A DNA stretch of 64,000 bases from C-114 sp963719285 (GCA_963719285.1 CAVRBO010000001.1:1612001-1676000); one strand, 5' to 3'. Counted from the first letter of the stretch, positions 1 to 8,888 are shown. Translations and numbers: made by a program. The notes: generated by a model from the sequence alone, not told the origin.

Positions 1-366
1 ATCCGTTACGGCAACTTCCACGTCCAGGACGGGATCGCCGAAGGGCGCCGGCTCCTGAACCTGCCCGATCCGCCGACCGCGATCTTCGCCGGCAACGACC
101 TCCAGGCCCTCGGGGTCTACCAGGCGGCCCGCGAGGCGCGGCTCCACATCCCGGAGGACCTGAGCGTCGTCGGCTTCGACGACCTGCCCGTCGCGAAGTG
201 GGTCGGACCGCCGCTGACCACGATCCGCCAGCCCCTGGCCCAGATGGCCGCCTCGGCGGCTCGCCTCGTCCTGGCCCTGGCCAGGGGCGAGCACCCGACC
301 CAGACCCGGGTCGAACTGGCGACCGAGCTCGTGGTCCGCGAGAGCACGGCGCCGCCCCGGCGCTGA
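1..366 (+). CDS. LacI-family transcriptional regulator, C-terminal fragment
   Basis: The window opens inside this gene, so the DNA-binding domain is missing. The visible 121 residues are the last part of a periplasmic-binding-protein-like effector domain. They contain PTAIFAGNDLQALG, then the segment IPEDLSVVGFDDLPVA, then LTTIRQPLAQMA, the order seen at the end of LacI/GalR repressors, where these strands line the sugar pocket. The stop is TGA at 364-366. In the family the protein is a sugar-responsive repressor of carbohydrate genes. The ligand cannot be told from this piece, and its target probably lies to the left of the window. Family assignment is firm. Confidence 0.9.
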   Translation: MRYGNFHVQDGIAEGRRLLNLPDPPTAIFAGNDLQALGVYQAAREARLHIPEDLSVVGFDDLPVAKWVGPPLTTIRQPLAQMAASAARLVLALARGEHPTQTRVELATELVVRESTAPPRR

Positions 367-376
367 GCTCCGGCCG

Positions 377-1279
377 TCAAGCCCCGAACAGGCGCTCCAT
401 CGCGGCCACGATCGCCCGGCCGTCCGCCCCGCCCGGATCCTTCTCCGGGTTGAAACAGGAGAGCGACCAACCGACCAGATCGGCGGCCGCGGCGATCGGC
501 GTCAACAGCGCCACGAGCTCGTCCCAGTCGAGGCCCCCGGGCATGAGGTAGTCCGTCGCCGGGAAGACCGCCTGGTCGAGGACATCGAGGTCGACGTGGA
601 GCCAGAGGTGGTCCGAGGCGCGCCGGACATGGCCGAGGGCCCGCTCCGCGGTCGCCGTCGGGCCGTCACGCCGGATCGCCGCGACATCCGCGTCGCACAG
701 GCCCGCGGCGCGGTTGCGAGCGAGCGCGTCGCCCAGGTCCGCGAGCTCGTCCGGGTCGTGATAGCCCAGGATCGCGATGCCGGGCGGCGGGACGGCGGGC
801 GCCGGCGCGACGCGCTCCACCCACGGTCGTGGCCCGTCGCCCAGCACGACCGCGATCGGCATGTCGGCGGCCTCACCCGTCGGCGACGTCACGCCGTCGT
901 AGAAGTCGAGGTGTCCGTCGACGTACACGAGGCTCACCGATCCGAGGCTGTCGCGCGCGCCGGCGACGGCCCCGGCCAGGAGGGCGCAGCAGCCGCCGAG
1001 CAGGAACGGGCGCTCGCCACGGCCCATGAGGTCTGCGGTGGCGGAGCGGACGGCGGTCGTGGTGGAGAGCACTCCGGCCAGGCCCACCACGCCCGTCGCC
1101 GGATCGCGGTCGTGGTCCGGGATCCGGACGTCCAGGTCGCCGGCGTCGCCCCAGCCCAGCCGGTCGAGGCCGGCGGCCCGGACCGCGGCGGGTGACAGCT
1201 CGGTGCCGTGCTGCTCCGCCCGTCCGAGCCCGACCGAATTGATCGGGACACCGAGTGTCGTGAACGGCGGTCGTCGCAT
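377..1279 (-). CDS. Arginase/agmatinase/formiminoglutamase-fold protein
   Basis: A 300-residue ureohydrolase-fold protein. Arginase-family enzymes hydrolyse guanidino compounds using two Mn ions. Visible metal-site regions are YVDGHLDFYD near residue 120 (family DAHxDxxD) and HVDLDVLDQAVFPAT near residue 220 (family SxDxDxxDPxxxP). The first metal region reads LLGGCCAL, where the family normally has GGDHS, so one His/Asp ligand pair appears altered. This may mean changed metal loading or a divergent substrate. I chose the ATG at 1277-1279 because the reading frame upstream of it is unlike a protein. It is convergent with the LacI gene and divergent from the DUF2723 gene. The substrate is unknown. 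Confidence 0.8.
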   Translation of the reverse strand: MRRPPFTTLGVPINSVGLGRAEQHGTELSPAAVRAAGLDRLGWGDAGDLDVRIPDHDRDPATGVVGLAGVLSTTTAVRSATADLMGRGERPFLLGGCCALLAGAVAGARDSLGSVSLVYVDGHLDFYDGVTSPTGEAADMPIAVVLGDGPRPWVERVAPAPAVPPPGIAILGYHDPDELADLGDALARNRAAGLCDADVAAIRRDGPTATAERALGHVRRASDHLWLHVDLDVLDQAVFPATDYLMPGGLDWDELVALLTPIAAAADLVGWSLSCFNPEKDPGGADGRAIVAAMERLFGA

Positions 1280-1358
1280 CTGGCAAGCGTAGCCCGGGGA
1301 CGAAATGGCCGTGCGTGGCCCGCGGGTGCGATCCGGGCTGTGTTGAGACAATCGCCCC

Positions 1359-2930
1359 GTGGAAGCAGCGTCCCCGCCGGAAGGCTCGTCGGCTCACGCG
1401 CGCGTCGCCGCGGGGCTCGTGGCCGGCCTCGCGCTCCTGGTCTACGTCCGCACCCTGCTCCCGTCGCAGGCGTTCAGCGACTGGGGCGAGATGCAGACCG
1501 TGCCCCATGTCCTGGGCATCGCCCATCCGACCGGTTATCCGACCTATGTCCTGCTCGCCTGGCTGGCCGAGCTCCCCCCGATCGGGTCCGTCGCGTTCCG
1601 GGCGAACCTGCTATCGGCGATCTTCGTCGCCCTCGCGCTTGGGACGTTCGCCCTCATCTGCATCCGCCTCGGGATCCGGCCGTCGCTGGCCGTCGCGGCG
1701 GGCGCAGCGCTCGGTGCCGTCGGCACGATCTGGGCGGCCGCAACGGTCGCCGAGGTCAATCCGCTCCACCTCCTGTTCGCCGCCCTGATCCTGCACCGGG
1801 CCCTGGTGTGGGAGGCGCGTCGTGCCCCGCGCGACCTGTTCGTCGGCGGCCTGCTCATCGGCCTGTCGCTCGGCAACCACCTGCTGACCCTGTTCATCGC
1901 GCCGTTCGTGGCCCTGTTCGCGCTGTGGGCCGGCCGGCGCGAACTCGTGGCCCGCCCGGCCCTCCTGGGCCTGCCGGTCGCCGGGCTCGCCCTGGGCCTG
2001 GCGGTGTACCTGTACATCCCGATCGCAGTCCGGCTCTCGCCGCCGCTCGTCTACAACGACCCGCTGACGCTCGACGGCTTCCTGTTCCTCGTCACGGGCG
2101 AGCAGTTCCGAGGCCAGTTCGACTTCCTGTCCGCCTCAGGTCCGGCCGAATTCATCCGCTCGCTGCCGGACCTGTGGGCGGTGCTCCTGTCGCGGGGGAC
2201 CGCCGTCGTGCCCGTCCTCGGCATGATCGGGCTCGTGGTCCTGGCCGCGCGTCGCCCTGCGTTCGCGCTGATGACGGCCACGATGCTCGCCGTCGGCCTG
2301 TACATCTGGGCGACCTACCTCCAGCTCGAGCACTACCTCCTGGTCCCGTGGCTGCTCCTCGGGATCGGCATGGCTGCGTCGCTCGAGGGGCTCACGCGCG
2401 CGCTCGAGCGGCTCCTCGGGCGGCGGGGGCCGGGGACCGCGGTACCGGGCGCCCGGATGGGCCGGGTCGGGGGCGGAGTGGCGCTCGTGGCACTGGCCAC
2501 GGCCGTGGCGATCGGGGCGGTCAACTGGGGAGCCAACGACCGGAGCGCCGACCGATCGGGCGACGAGTACGCCGATGCCGTCTTCACGGACCTGCCACCG
2601 GACGCGGCGATCTTCACCTCATGGGATGCCGCGACTCCGCTCTGGTACGGCCGCTACATCGAGGGCCGGAGGCCGGACATGCTCATCGTCGACGACACGA
2701 ACATCGTCTACGAGGGCTGGGGCACGCGCGAGGCCCGGATCGCGTCGCTCATCTGCCAGCGCCCGGTGTTCATGATCCGGGGGAATCCCGCCGAGCTCGC
2801 GCTGACGATGCGGACGTACGACCTGGAGCCGTACCTGTCCGTGCCGGCCGCGCTGAACGGCCCCACGGCGGAGGAGGTCCGCCAGGTCTATCGCGTGACG
2901 CCCATCGACCCGGCGACCTGCGCCGGCTAG
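1359..2930 (+). CDS. DUF2723 (TMEM260-like) polytopic membrane protein
   Basis: A 523-residue integral membrane protein with about ten hydrophobic segments and a GTG start. The N-terminal signature is that of DUF2723: a first membrane helix, then DWGEMQTVPHVLGIAHPTGY, containing the acidic residues and the HPTGYP motif. Related proteins (TMEM260) are GT-C-fold protein O-mannosyltransferases, and bacterial members are thought to act in cell-envelope glycosylation. A soluble C-terminal domain of about 130 residues follows the last helix (from about 2540), with ATPLWYGRYIEG and LIVDDTNIVYEGW. Eighty bases separate it from the divergent arginase-like gene. The glycosyltransferase role is inferred from the family, and donor and acceptor are unknown. 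Confidence 0.85.
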   Translation: MEAASPPEGSSAHARVAAGLVAGLALLVYVRTLLPSQAFSDWGEMQTVPHVLGIAHPTGYPTYVLLAWLAELPPIGSVAFRANLLSAIFVALALGTFALICIRLGIRPSLAVAAGAALGAVGTIWAAATVAEVNPLHLLFAALILHRALVWEARRAPRDLFVGGLLIGLSLGNHLLTLFIAPFVALFALWAGRRELVARPALLGLPVAGLALGLAVYLYIPIAVRLSPPLVYNDPLTLDGFLFLVTGEQFRGQFDFLSASGPAEFIRSLPDLWAVLLSRGTAVVPVLGMIGLVVLAARRPAFALMTATMLAVGLYIWATYLQLEHYLLVPWLLLGIGMAASLEGLTRALERLLGRRGPGTAVPGARMGRVGGGVALVALATAVAIGAVNWGANDRSADRSGDEYADAVFTDLPPDAAIFTSWDAATPLWYGRYIEGRRPDMLIVDDTNIVYEGWGTREARIASLICQRPVFMIRGNPAELALTMRTYDLEPYLSVPAALNGPTAEEVRQVYRVTPIDPATCAG

Positions 2931-2967
2931 TCGTCGATCCGGCGACGGCGCGAAACCAGGGGCCGCC

Positions 2968-4647
2968 TCACCAGTCGAGGAACGCGCGCGACGCCTTCCG
3001 AACGCGGTCCAGGACGACCCGGCCGTCGCGCGCCGGATCGAGGAGATCCGGCTGCGAGCGATCGAGCTCGATCGTCGGGTGGATGTCGATCTGGGCGACG
3101 CGCCGGCCGACGAAGGTGAGCTCGACGATGAGCCCTTCGTCGGTCTGTTCGGAGCGCGGCAGGTCGAAGATGAAGTCGCCCATCGAGTAGACCACCAGGC
3201 CGTTGCCGATGGCCTCCAGGGCGCCGGCCCAGTGCGGGTGCGAGCCCAGGATGACGTCGGCTCCCGCCCCGATGAGCGTGGCCGCCTGGCTGCGCTGGAG
3301 CGCGGTGGGATTCGACGTGTATTCGACGCCCCAGTGGGGGACGACGATCACCACGTCGGCGCCCGCCGCCCGGGCGGCCTTGATGTCGGCACGGCAGTGA
3401 GCGAGGTCGAGTGGCGCCGCGCCGGGTCGGGTCGCCGTCGCTCCCGCCGCGTACAGGTCGATCGCGTCGAAGGCGAGGATGGCGACCCGGACCCCGTCGA
3501 CCGTGAACCAGGCCGGTCGGCGGGCGGACTTCGCGTCCTTTCCGGCCCCGACCGGCACGAGCCCGGCCGCCTTGACGTTCCGGATCGTCTGCGTCACCCC
3601 GGCCAAACCGGCGTTGCGGATGTGGTTGTTCGCCAGCGACACGACGTCGACGCCCGCCCGGCGTATGCCTACCTCGAGACGCGGGTCGAACGTGAAGACG
3701 AGCCCGGTCGGGTGGTAGCGGAAGGAGTCGGGGGCCGGGCCCTCATGGTTGACCAGGGAGAGGTCGGCGTCGCGGAAGAGGGCACGGACCGCACCGGCTC
3801 CGCCGGTCCGGATCGCCCGCACGAACGGGAGCCCGACGCTGCAGCAGTTACGGCTCACGATCCTGGCCGTCCCGCCGTTCCAGGGGAAGTCCGGTCCGCG
3901 CCCGAGAAGCACCGTCCGCCGGTAGACCTCGCGATCGTTCATGACGTCGCCGGCCGCGACCAGCGTCCACGACGCGGTGGGGTCGAAGCCGGGGGACCCG
4001 GCGTTGGACCCGGAGCTCCTCAACGCCGGGACGGTGAGCGGCCAGTCCCCGATCGACCGGAGCCTGGCGTTCCCGAACAGCGTCCTGCCGGCCACCCCGA
4101 GGGCGCGGACCGCGGGCCGGACGTCGGCGGCGCGGATGATCCCGAGGACGTCCCGATGACCCGTGACGGCGGCGATGACGGCCTTCACGGACAGGTGCCT
4201 GACCCGAGGACCGGCCCGGGCCCCCAGGCCGATCTCCAGCGCGGCCAGGTCCGGATCGGCCACGAGGACCTGGCGGAACCGCCCTTCGCGGCCGGCGAGG
4301 GCCGCTCGCAGGTCGTCCAGCGAGAGCGACCGGAGCGTGCTCCAGAACCCCACGATCGGGACGAGGGCCAGGCCGGGCACGCTCAGCGGACTCGTCGCCG
4401 CCGTGACGGGTACGCCGGCATCCGGCGCCGTGACGGGTACGCCGGCATCCGGCGCCACGACGTGCGGCACTACCGCGATGGGCGGATCGTCCGCCGCCGA
4501 TCGCGCGATGTGAGCCGCCGACCCGGCCGGTGACGACCCCGCCGGCCGGATCGCGCCGGCCAGGGCGAGCGCCGCCGCCGCGACGGCCAGGACCATCCCG
4601 ACCGACCGGCCGACAAGCCTGAACGAGGGCCCGGGCGAGCGCCTCAT
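2968..4647 (-). CDS. CapA-family poly-gamma-glutamate synthesis-type metallophosphoesterase
   Basis: A 559-residue exported protein with an N-terminal hydrophobic signal or anchor (about residues 14-34) followed by an Ala/Pro/Val-rich linker. The CapA domain starts around residue 230 with VAAGDVMNDREVY, then DLSLVNHEGP, DVVSLANNHIRNAG, VVPHWGVEYT and ILGSHPHWAG. These are the calcineurin-like metal ligands (D, N, H, GxHxH). CapA proteins act in capsule or poly-gamma-glutamate export and anchoring, although many homologues sit alone, as here, with no capB/capC nearby. About 140 residues between the linker and the catalytic domain are not recognised. The insert RIVSRNCCSVGLP between the first two motifs is unusual. 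Substrate unknown. Confidence 0.85.
   Translation of the reverse strand: MRRSPGPSFRLVGRSVGMVLAVAAAALALAGAIRPAGSSPAGSAAHIARSAADDPPIAVVPHVVAPDAGVPVTAPDAGVPVTAATSPLSVPGLALVPIVGFWSTLRSLSLDDLRAALAGREGRFRQVLVADPDLAALEIGLGARAGPRVRHLSVKAVIAAVTGHRDVLGIIRAADVRPAVRALGVAGRTLFGNARLRSIGDWPLTVPALRSSGSNAGSPGFDPTASWTLVAAGDVMNDREVYRRTVLLGRGPDFPWNGGTARIVSRNCCSVGLPFVRAIRTGGAGAVRALFRDADLSLVNHEGPAPDSFRYHPTGLVFTFDPRLEVGIRRAGVDVVSLANNHIRNAGLAGVTQTIRNVKAAGLVPVGAGKDAKSARRPAWFTVDGVRVAILAFDAIDLYAAGATATRPGAAPLDLAHCRADIKAARAAGADVVIVVPHWGVEYTSNPTALQRSQAATLIGAGADVILGSHPHWAGALEAIGNGLVVYSMGDFIFDLPRSEQTDEGLIVELTFVGRRVAQIDIHPTIELDRSQPDLLDPARDGRVVLDRVRKASRAFLDW
4400..4453 (-). repeat. Perfect 27-bp tandem duplication within the CapA linker
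   Basis: Positions 4400-4426 and 4427-4453 are identical. The duplication is in frame and encodes two copies of the nine-residue unit APDAGVPVT in the exported linker between signal segment and catalytic region. In-frame tandem units in such linkers can change copy number by slippage. Confidence 0.9.
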
Positions 4648-4807
4648 CGTGGGTCATCCCTCCGACGTTCCGGCAACCATAGCCCAGGGACCGTCCGTCC
4701 CGGTAGGTGACGGCCCGAGCGCTCGGCGCGCGGGGCCGGCCGTGGCCGCTGCCCCGCCTCGATAGCGGGTACGCTGCGGACCCACCGTTTCGAGACAGGA
4801 GCCACGA

Positions 4808-7576
4808 GTGTCGACGACCGGGTTCCCGCCGGCGGACGCACCGACGGGGACCGTCACCCTGGCGTTCACGGACATCGAGGGCTCGACCAGCCTGCTCGAG
4901 TCGCTCGGCGACCGCTACGGTGACGTCCTGGCGGACCATCACCGGCTCATCCGCGACGCGTTCGGAGGCCATGGCGCGGTCGAGCGCGGCTCGGCCGGTG
5001 ACGGGCTGTACTTCGTCTTTCCGAGCGCGCGCGGCGCCGTCCAGGCGGCGGTCGACGCCCAGCTCGCGGTCGCCGGGCACGCCTGGCCCGACGGGATCGT
5101 CGTCCGCGACCGGATGGGACTGCACACGGGCGAACCGCGCAGCGCGTCGGAGGGCTACGTCGGGCTCGATGTCCATCGGGCGGCCCGGATCTGCGCTGCC
5201 GGTCACGGCGGCCAGATCCTCGTCTCGCAGACGACCCGCGACCTGGTCGCGGAAGAGCTTCGTCCGCCGCTGGGCATGATCGACCTGGGCGCACATCGAC
5301 TCCGGTCGCTCGACGGCCCGCCGCAACGCCTCTATCAGGTCACCGGCCCCGGCCTCGCCCAGGACTTCCCGCCACCGCGCACGTCCGATGCCCCGCGCAA
5401 CAACCTGAGGCTGGAGGTCACCAGCTTCATCGGTCGGGCGAGGGAGATCGAACAGGCCACCCGGATCCTCGACGGAGCCTCTCTCCTGACCCTGACCGGG
5501 CCTGGAGGAGTGGGCAAGACACGGGTCGGTCTGCGGCTCGCCCGGGCGCTCCTCGACCAGTTCGAGGACGGGGCATGGGTGGTCGAGTGTGGGGCGCTCA
5601 CGGATCCGGCGTTCGTGCTCCCCTCGGTCGCCAGCGCGATCGGCCTGGCCGAACCGGCGGGGCGTTCGCTCCTGTCCGCCATCGTCGACCATCTCCGCTC
5701 GAAGCGCCTCCTCCTGGTGCTCGACGACTGCGATCCCGTCCTTGGAGCGTGTGCCGAGCTCGCTGAGGCGCTCGTCCGGTCCTGCTCGATGGTCCGCCTG
5801 GTCGTGACCAGTCGCGAGGCGCTGGGCGTACCCGGAGAGGCGATCATGCCGATCGCCTCCCTGGCGACCCCTGAGGCCGCCGCGACGGTCCGGCCCGCCG
5901 AGCTCGACGCGATCGACGCCTGCCGGCTGTTCGTCGACCGCGCCCAGGCGCTCCAGCCCCAGTTCGCCGTGACCGACCAGAACGCCCGGTCGGTCGCCCA
6001 GCTGTGCCGACGGTTGGATGGGATCCCGCTGGCGATCGAGCTCGCCGCCGCCCGTGTCCGGACCCTCCCGGTGGAGCAGATCGCGGATCGCCTGGACGAT
6101 CGGTTCCGGCTGCTGACGGGGGGCAGCAGGGCCGCGGTCGCCCGGCACCAGACCCTGCGCGCGACGATCGACTGGAGCTACGACCTCCTGACCGACCCGG
6201 AGCGTGCGGTCCTGCGCCGCATGTCGGTCTTCGCCGGAGGCGCGTCGCTCGAGGCGGCCGAGGCCGTCTGCGCGGGCGACCCCGTCGACATGCTCGAGAT
6301 CCTCGACGTCCTCGGTCGGCTCGTCGAGAAGTCGCTCGTGGTCACGGACCCGTCGACGACCGAAGCCCGGTTCAGGTTGCTCGAGACCGTCCGCGAGTAC
6401 GCCCGCGGACGGCTCGTCGAGGCCGGCGAGGGCGACGCCACGATGCGGCTGCACCGGGACTGGTACCTCGGGCTCGTCGAGACGGCGGCGCAGGAGTTCT
6501 TCCGAGGCCCCGAGCCCGTCGAGTGGCTGCGCCTCCTGGATCGGGAGCACGACGACCTGCGAGCCGTCCTCGAATGGAGCCTCGACCAGCCCGACGAGGG
6601 GCTCGCCGGGCTGCGCATCGCGGCCGGCCTGTGGCGCTACTGGGAGATCCGCGGGCACCTCATCGAGGGTCGGGGCTGGCTGGAGCGGATGATCGCCGCC
6701 GTCGGCGACGACACGTCCCACCTGCGCGCCAACGCACTCACCGGCGCGGGCTCACTCGCGTTCATGCAGGGCGACTTCCGGGCCGCCTACACGTTCCATG
6801 AGGCGAGTCTCGCCCTTCACCGCAGGATCGACGACCGCCAGAGCGTGGCCTATGCCGCGAACAATCTCGCCAATACGGCCATCCAGCTCGGGGACCACGA
6901 GCGTGCCCGGGCCCTGTACGGCGAGGCGATCGCGCTCGCCCGGGACCTGGGCGACGTGCGTGGCGTGGCGTTCGGGTCGATCAACCTGGCGGATGTCGCG
7001 ACACGGCAGGGTGATCTGGAGGCGGCCCGGGAGATGCACGAGGAGATCCTGGCCATGGTCCGGGGTCTCGGGGATCGCTGGATGGAGGCGTTCGCGGTGG
7101 ACACATTCGCGCGAGCGACCAGCCGCGCCGGCGACCGCGACGGCGCCCGGGTCCTCCATATGCGCGCCCTCGAGATCCTGGAGGAGCTCGGCGACCGGCG
7201 CGGCGTGGCCCGGGTCCTGACCCAGCTCGCGGAGCTGGCGATGGGCGACGGTGAGACCGGCCGCGCGCGGACCCTCTACCGGCGCAGCCTGGCGATCCGC
7301 CAGGAACTCGGCGACATGCCCGGCCTGGCGAGCGCGATGGAGAACCTCGCCCGGGCCGTCGCATCGGACGACCCGGAGGCCGGCGCGCGCCTCGACGGTG
7401 CCGCCCAATCGCTGCGCGAGGCGATCCGGGCGATGGTCCCGCCCCAGGCGGCGACGGCCCACGACCAGACCCTGGCCGATCTCGAATCGCGCCTCGGTAG
7501 CGAGCGATTCGAGGCCGCTCGGCGGGAGGGCCGGCTGATGACCCCGAACGAGGCGCTGGCTACGCTCCCTCTTTGA
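4808..7576 (+). CDS. Class III nucleotidyl cyclase domain fused to a STAND-type ATPase and TPR repeats
   Basis: A 922-residue GTG-start protein; an AGGA sequence about 8 bases upstream can serve as ribosome-binding site. Residues about 14-180 form a class III adenylate/guanylate cyclase-like domain: FTDIEGST carries the first metal Asp (D22) and GSAGDGLYFVF the second (D65). Residues about 200-480 form a NB-ARC/AAA-like NTPase with the P-loop GPGGVGKTR near residue 231, a Walker-B-like LLLVLDDCD, and LVVTSREALG. A winged-helix-like region follows, then tetratricopeptide-like repeats from about residue 620 to the end. Family members are cytoplasmic signalling or regulatory proteins, and the cyclase domain is often catalytically weak. 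The base-recognising Lys usually found before the second Asp is not obvious here, so activity is doubtful. Confidence 0.85.
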   Translation: MSTTGFPPADAPTGTVTLAFTDIEGSTSLLESLGDRYGDVLADHHRLIRDAFGGHGAVERGSAGDGLYFVFPSARGAVQAAVDAQLAVAGHAWPDGIVVRDRMGLHTGEPRSASEGYVGLDVHRAARICAAGHGGQILVSQTTRDLVAEELRPPLGMIDLGAHRLRSLDGPPQRLYQVTGPGLAQDFPPPRTSDAPRNNLRLEVTSFIGRAREIEQATRILDGASLLTLTGPGGVGKTRVGLRLARALLDQFEDGAWVVECGALTDPAFVLPSVASAIGLAEPAGRSLLSAIVDHLRSKRLLLVLDDCDPVLGACAELAEALVRSCSMVRLVVTSREALGVPGEAIMPIASLATPEAAATVRPAELDAIDACRLFVDRAQALQPQFAVTDQNARSVAQLCRRLDGIPLAIELAAARVRTLPVEQIADRLDDRFRLLTGGSRAAVARHQTLRATIDWSYDLLTDPERAVLRRMSVFAGGASLEAAEAVCAGDPVDMLEILDVLGRLVEKSLVVTDPSTTEARFRLLETVREYARGRLVEAGEGDATMRLHRDWYLGLVETAAQEFFRGPEPVEWLRLLDREHDDLRAVLEWSLDQPDEGLAGLRIAAGLWRYWEIRGHLIEGRGWLERMIAAVGDDTSHLRANALTGAGSLAFMQGDFRAAYTFHEASLALHRRIDDRQSVAYAANNLANTAIQLGDHERARALYGEAIALARDLGDVRGVAFGSINLADVATRQGDLEAAREMHEEILAMVRGLGDRWMEAFAVDTFARATSRAGDRDGARVLHMRALEILEELGDRRGVARVLTQLAELAMGDGETGRARTLYRRSLAIRQELGDMPGLASAMENLARAVASDDPEAGARLDGAAQSLREAIRAMVPPQAATAHDQTLADLESRLGSERFEAARREGRLMTPNEALATLPL

Positions 7577-7811
7577 CCTCCACGATCTCGTCGGCGAGAA
7601 GGCCGTGTGCCTCGCGGTGGACGGCGATGGCCGCTTCGGCGGTCGGGGCCTCGGCGAGACAGAAGACCTTGCCGGTCGCCTCGTCGTACCAGTAGCGGAC
7701 GTAGCTCACGCCGTACTTGCCCTGCGCGGCCAGGTCCGCGGCGTGCGCCTCCGCGACGGCCGCCGCCGTCAGGCCCGGGATCTTGTGGTGGGTGTCGAGG
7801 TACAGAGGCAT
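7560..7811 (-). CDS. DUF4242 (SCO4226-type) small protein, copy 1
   Basis: An 83-residue protein beginning MPLYLDTHHKIPGL. It has the DUF4242 pattern: an N-terminal strand with His residues, then GKYGVSYVRYWYDEATGKVF and VHREAHGL. SCO4226 of Streptomyces, the structural prototype, is a ferredoxin-like-fold dimer that binds nickel. The ATG at 7809-7811 was chosen because it matches the start of the paralogue at 8166. Its 3' end overlaps the convergent cyclase/ATPase gene by 17 bp. It is divergent from its paralogue, with 354 bp between the two starts. Its function is unknown, and nickel binding is an inference from the family. Confidence 0.85.
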   Translation of the reverse strand: MPLYLDTHHKIPGLTAAAVAEAHAADLAAQGKYGVSYVRYWYDEATGKVFCLAEAPTAEAAIAVHREAHGLLADEIVEVKEGA

Positions 7812-8089
7812 CGAATCGGGTCTCCTCCGATCGCGTTCCGGATCGGCCAAGCATCGCGCGCCATGCGACGTCGGCACAGCGCCCTACAGGACCGCCATCC
7901 CGTCATCCAGCGGACACCTCGGCGGGCGCGGTCGTGGGTAGCCTAGCCGAAACAGGAAGGAGGCCGGACGCGATCCCAGGGCATCGGGCGAGATCCAGGA
8001 CCCCGGCGCGACCCGCCGTCCCGCTCGCCGGGCAGTGGATCGATCAACCCCCCGAAACCGCTCGACCAGGGTTGACGAATCGATTGCAT

Positions 8090-8103
8090 CCGAAGCGCTT
8101 CGG
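8090..8103. promoter_or_regulatory. Perfect 14-bp palindrome between divergent DUF4242 genes
   Basis: CCGAAGCGCTTCGG is perfectly self-complementary and lies in the 354-bp region (7812-8165) between the two divergent DUF4242 genes, 62 bp before the plus-strand start. It could be a repressor site. I see no convincing -10/-35 pair beside it; a TTGACG at about 8072 is the best -35 candidate. Confidence 0.35.
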
Positions 8104-8165
8104 CGTCCGCCGGATCGGTCGCATCGCCGACCTGCCTGACCAACGTTCGAACTGAGGAGCACGAC

Positions 8166-8414
8166 ATGCCAACGTACATGGACGTCCATGACCTTCCCGG
8201 GGTGAAGGCGGCCGATGTCGCCGGCGCCCACGCGGCCGATGTCGCGGTCCAGGGCAAGTACGGCGTGGACTACAGGCACTACTGGGTCGACGAGGAAGCG
8301 GGCAAGGTCTTCTGCCTGGTGGACGCACCGGATCGGGAGACCGCGACCCGGGTCCATCGGGAGGCCCACGGCCTCGAGGCGCACACGCTTCACCAGGTCG
8401 AGCAGGGCGCCTGA
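8166..8414 (+). CDS. DUF4242 (SCO4226-type) small protein, copy 2
   Basis: An 82-residue protein with a clear ribosome-binding site (GAGGAG about 7 bases before ATG). It begins MPTYMDVHDLPGV and contains GKYGVDYRHYWVDEEAGKVF and VHREAHGL, closely paralleling the 83-residue protein encoded on the other strand at 7560-7811. The conserved His and Glu residues are those expected to bind metal in SCO4226-like proteins. The divergent arrangement suggests a local duplication by inversion and possible co-regulation. Function unknown. Confidence 0.88.
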   Translation: MPTYMDVHDLPGVKAADVAGAHAADVAVQGKYGVDYRHYWVDEEAGKVFCLVDAPDRETATRVHREAHGLEAHTLHQVEQGA

Positions 8415-8477
8415 CCTACGCCCGCGGCGTCGGTCGCCCACGGCGGCGGCTGACGCCCCATCCCTTTCGCTGACGTC

Positions 8478-8888
8478 CTAGCCCCGTCGCTGCCTCGCGT
8501 CCTGTCCCGGGATCCCCCGCTCGGTCAGGGCGGCGGCGAAGCCCTCGATGTCCTCGACGGTGACGTAGAGGGCCGGGATCCGCACGCCGCGCAGGACGAG
8601 CGGTTCCCTGAAATCGACCCGGACCCCTCCCCGGTTCGTACCTCCGAACGTCAGGTCGCGGTGCCTGAGGCTCATCCGGACACCGATGGCCGTGATCCAC
8701 AGCCATGGACCCTCGATCCGCCACGAGGCCAGGTTCGCCGTGGGTGTCCTGACCCGGAAGTACCCGAAGTGGGCATCGAGTTCGTCGTCGCCGAGGTCGA
8801 CGAAGGCATTGCCCGACCGGACCCCGAACGCCGCGAGCACGAACCGAGAGCGGCGTCCGACGAAGATCGGGAACCGGCGGGTCGTCAT
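8478..8888 (-). CDS. Conserved hypothetical protein (136 aa)
   Basis: I do not assign this protein to a named family. It starts MTTRRFPIFVGRRSRF at the ATG 8886-8888 and has a regular beta-rich pattern: DAHFGYFRVRTP, IEGPWLWITAIGVRMSL, DLTFGGTNRGGVRVDF, and a C-terminal IPALYVTVEDIEGFAAAL. The strand-rich body followed by a final helix is reminiscent of a pleckstrin-like fold seen in uncharacterised actinobacterial proteins. There is no signal peptide, membrane segment or cysteine. It is convergent with the DUF4242 gene, 63 bp away. The 248 bp between its start and the serpin stop hold nothing I recognise. Confidence 0.65.
   Translation of the reverse strand: MTTRRFPIFVGRRSRFVLAAFGVRSGNAFVDLGDDELDAHFGYFRVRTPTANLASWRIEGPWLWITAIGVRMSLRHRDLTFGGTNRGGVRVDFREPLVLRGVRIPALYVTVEDIEGFAAALTERGIPGQDARQRRG

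Noticed and set aside
3848..6721. A 957-codon open frame on the minus strand
   Set aside because: Its translation is Arg/Asp/Gly/Pro-rich without family motifs and is antisense to the cyclase/ATPase and part of CapA; long antisense frames are normal at this GC content.
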